From Deltaproteobacteria bacterium UBA2385 (GTDB taxonomy: Bacteria > Myxococcota_A > UBA796 > UBA2385), in NCBI GenBank assembly GCA_002343455.1, contig DDSR01000142.1:194-7793 (forward strand): 7,600 bases of DNA. The letters are read 5' to 3'. The first letter of the stretch is position 1; the number at the start of each line of letters is the position of its first letter. Shown here piece by piece: positions 5,958 through 7,600 of the stretch. Below the pieces are notes generated by a model, which was given only the letters and a program-made list of their open reading frames with translations, ran no database searches and was not told the origin of the DNA. A program made the position numbers and the translations under genes.

Positions 5958-6329
5958 ATGATCGCCACCCTCCTGATCGGCCTGTCGCTGAGCGGCTGCG
6001 CCTTCTTCGACAACGCCAACACCTCGACCCCCACCATCGAGATCCTCTCCCCGGAGTCGGACGCCGAGCTCCTCAGCGGAGAGCCCGTCACCCTCCGCGC
6101 GGCGGTGAGCGATGCCCAGGACCCGCTGGTGATGGTCGCCGTGACCATGACATCGGATCTGGACGGTGAGCTGTGCGTTCGTGCGCCCGGGACGACCGGG
6201 CTGGTCGAGTGCAGCCCGAGCCTGTCGGTCGGCACCCATGTCCTGACCTTCTCCGCGAGCGACCCGGACGGTCGCTCGGACGAGGCCAGCGTGACGGTCT
6301 TCGCCGGTGAGACCGACACCGGCGGCTGA
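5958..6329 (+). CDS. Small lipoprotein with an Ig-like/cadherin-like beta domain
   Basis: The product has 123 residues. GLSLSGC places the lipidated Cys at residue 14, a near-ideal lipobox (LSGC). The mature part, from PTIEILSP to EASVTVF, has the pattern of a single immunoglobulin-like or PKD-like sandwich (hydrophobic strands, GEPVTLRA, THVLTFSASDPDG). Two further Cys (about 73 and 83) could form a disulphide. The tail ETDTGG is a low-complexity end of a kind common in secreted proteins of myxobacteria and relatives. GGAG lies 6 nt before the ATG, and the gap from the OmpA-domain gene is only 39 bp with no terminator, so it should be the last gene of the operon. Such domains usually mediate protein or sugar contacts; the partner is unknown. 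Confidence 0.8.
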   Translation: MIATLLIGLSLSGCAFFDNANTSTPTIEILSPESDAELLSGEPVTLRAAVSDAQDPLVMVAVTMTSDLDGELCVRAPGTTGLVECSPSLSVGTHVLTFSASDPDGRSDEASVTVFAGETDTGG

Positions 6330-6332
6330 GGG

Positions 6333-7469
6333 TCAGCGCCCCTGATCGGGGGTCTTGCCGTCCTGGATGGCCTCTTCCGCCTCTTGTCGGTCGCCCGGGT
6401 CCGGCTCGGGGACGTCGTTGATCGCCGAAGCGGCGGGATCATGGTCGAGGATGACCAGGATGGGAAAGTGATCGGAGCCGATGTCGGGGAGGCGTCGCAG
6501 CTCGACGAGGAGGAAGTGCTGGGAGGCGAAGACGTGATCCAGCGGAAAGCGGAGCAGGCGGCTGCGGGTGTCGAAGGAGTTGAACAGTCCTCGGCCCACC
6601 CGTGGGTCCAGCAGTCCGCCGATCCGCTGGAACAGGTGGGTGGTGCGCGACCAGGCTACGTCGTTGAAGTCACCGGCGACGATCACCGGGACGTCGCCCA
6701 GCTTCGCGACCTCCTTGGCCACCAACAGCAGCTCGGCGTCCCGCATCTCGCTGTCTTCGCCCTGGATGGTGCTGCTGCTCTCGGGGACCTTGATGCCGGG
6801 CGGGCGGGGGTGGACGCCGAACAGGGTCAGCGTCGCCCCCGATTGCAGCCGCACCCCGGTCCGAAGGGAGGGGATTCCCGGCTCGATCAGGAAGCGGACC
6901 TTCGGATCAAGCAGCTCCAAGCGGGAGAACAGCAGCTTTCCGTACTTGTTCTCCTGCGGCTGGATGATGGTGTAGGGATAGTCCTCTTCCAACCCTGACA
7001 GTTGATCGAGCCACCACGCGGTCGGCTCGCTGAGCAGGATGATGTCGGGATCGTGCGCTCGGATCAGGTCCCGCAGCGCGTCCACCTCGCGGTTGTCCGC
7101 GAGCACGTTGAAGACCAGCATCGAGAGCCGGTTGGGGTTCTGTGCGGCCTGGCTCTGGGCCATCTCGCGGGGGTGGAGCCGGGTGTAGGGGGCGATGGAC
7201 CAGGCCTGCCAGAGCAAGCCCACCGCGAGGGCCGCGGCGAGCGCGAGCTCCCAGGGTCGCAGGCGTCCACGGAGCCTCAGCGCCGCGTAGCCCGTCAGGG
7301 TCAACACGATCAGCGCCGCGATCTGGATGCGGGGGAAGTCCAGGACCCGGATCCACCAGGCGTCGCTGCGGAGCAGGGGGAGGGCGGTCGCGGCGCCCAG
7401 CACCAGCGCCACCAGGCTGACCACGATGCGGCTGAGGAGGTGGAGAGCCCGTCGGTAGCGCGATTTCAT
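6333..7469 (-). CDS. Membrane-anchored endonuclease/exonuclease/phosphatase (EEP) family protein
   Basis: The product has 378 residues. Three membrane helices lie at about 12-33, 48-66 and 74-93. The EEP catalytic fold follows at about 114-342. The metal and phosphate residues of the family appear intact: Asn121 (FNVLADN), Glu148 (LLSEP), His220 (GVHPRPP), Asp267/Asn269 (AGDFND), Asp311 (FPLDHVF) and Asp333-His334 (GSDHFP). The layout matches the YafD-like membrane EEP proteins, which are poorly characterised. The Arg/Lys-rich N-terminus and the RLRGRLRP loop between helices 2 and 3 suggest an inside N-terminus, and therefore a periplasmic catalytic domain. The last ~35 residues are an acidic, low-complexity tail. 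The ATG at 7469 has only a weak GGA upstream. The substrate (DNA, nucleotide, lipid or other phosphoester) cannot be read from sequence. It converges on the lipoprotein gene with 3 bp between stops. Confidence 0.9.
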   Translation of the reverse strand: MKSRYRRALHLLSRIVVSLVALVLGAATALPLLRSDAWWIRVLDFPRIQIAALIVLTLTGYAALRLRGRLRPWELALAAALAVGLLWQAWSIAPYTRLHPREMAQSQAAQNPNRLSMLVFNVLADNREVDALRDLIRAHDPDIILLSEPTAWWLDQLSGLEEDYPYTIIQPQENKYGKLLFSRLELLDPKVRFLIEPGIPSLRTGVRLQSGATLTLFGVHPRPPGIKVPESSSTIQGEDSEMRDAELLLVAKEVAKLGDVPVIVAGDFNDVAWSRTTHLFQRIGGLLDPRVGRGLFNSFDTRSRLLRFPLDHVFASQHFLLVELRRLPDIGSDHFPILVILDHDPAASAINDVPEPDPGDRQEAEEAIQDGKTPDQGR

Positions 7470-7475
7470 ATTCCA

Positions 7476-7481
7476 ACCGTA
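7476..7481 (-). promoter_or_regulatory. Possible -10 box for the EEP gene, suggesting a leaderless start
   Basis: On the minus strand this reads TACGGT and ends 6 nt before the ATG at 7469. A transcript starting the usual 6-7 nt downstream would begin at the start codon itself, which fits the weak ribosome site. I see no convincing -35 box. Confidence 0.3.
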
Positions 7482-7529
7482 GCGCGAGGGGCGCTCGGTG
7501 GGGGCTCCGCAGCACGGCAGCGGGTGTGG

Positions 7530-7535
7530 TAGCGT
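7530..7535 (+). promoter_or_regulatory. Possible -10 box for the gene at 7559
   Basis: TAGCGT is preceded by TGTGG and followed 6 nt later by an A, at 7542. A transcript from here would have a leader of about 17 nt that carries GAGGG (7548-7552) in front of the ATG at 7559. No clear -35 box is visible, so this is a weak call. Confidence 0.35.
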
Positions 7536-7558
7536 GGGAGGATGCTCGAGGGTTCACC

Positions 7559-7600
7559 ATGAACGCGCTCTTCCTCACGGCACTCTTCCTGATCCAGGGC
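7559..7600 (+). CDS. Start of an exported protein (3' end outside window)
   Basis: Only 14 codons are visible: MNALFLTALFLIQG. This is a hydrophobic start that looks like the front of a signal peptide or a membrane helix. GAGG (7548-7551) lies 7 nt upstream of the ATG. It is divergent from the EEP gene, with 89 bp between the two starts. No function can be assigned. Confidence 0.5.
   Translation, partial: MNALFLTALFLIQG

Overview
The window is very GC-rich DNA with tightly packed genes whose third codon positions are nearly all G or C, so most long open frames on the opposite strand are shadows. The style is that of a Gram-negative bacterium with an outer membrane, and I lean towards an environmental Myxococcota / deltaproteobacterial lineage. 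The reasons are an OmpA-like lipoprotein, a secreted protein with a C-terminal barrel-like half, a small lipoprotein ending in an Asp/Thr/Gly tail, GTG starts and a sigma-54 type promoter. This assignment is an inference from style; no marker gene fixes it.

Layout. (1) 1-682, minus: a rhomboid intramembrane serine protease, cut by the window edge. (2) 683-834: a divergent control region with an 8-bp stem-loop and a striking perfect 22-bp inverted repeat (756-800). The arms carry GTATGA and TCATAC, the half-sites of the E. coli nickel regulator NikR, but 25 bp apart instead of 16. (3) 835-2346, plus: a NicO/RcnA-type nickel/cobalt transporter with a secreted N-terminal domain and a His-Ser repeat loop. 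(4) 2347-2625: a 279-bp gap with a second imperfect inverted repeat (2370-2410), two small dyads and an excellent candidate sigma-54 promoter (2550-2566). (5) 2626-6329, plus: a three-gene envelope operon made of an exported beta-rich/barrel-like protein, a coiled-coil OmpA-domain lipoprotein overlapping it by 4 bp, and a small lipoprotein. All three starts have a GGAG motif exactly 6 nt upstream. (6) 6333-7469, minus: a three-helix membrane-anchored endonuclease/exonuclease/phosphatase (EEP) family protein, converging on the operon with a 3-bp gap. (7) 7470-7600: a divergent promoter region and the first codons of a plus-strand gene that starts with a signal-peptide-like sequence.

How they fit together. 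The nickel/cobalt transporter appears to be a single-gene unit under its own palindromic operator. The following three genes look co-transcribed and translationally coupled. Together they suggest an outer-membrane/peptidoglycan assembly: the OmpA domain would bind peptidoglycan, the coiled coil would span the periplasm, and the barrel-like protein would sit in the outer membrane. I do not recognise this set as a named system. The two most notable observations are the NikR-like long-spacer palindrome in front of the metal transporter and the sigma-54 promoter in front of the envelope operon.
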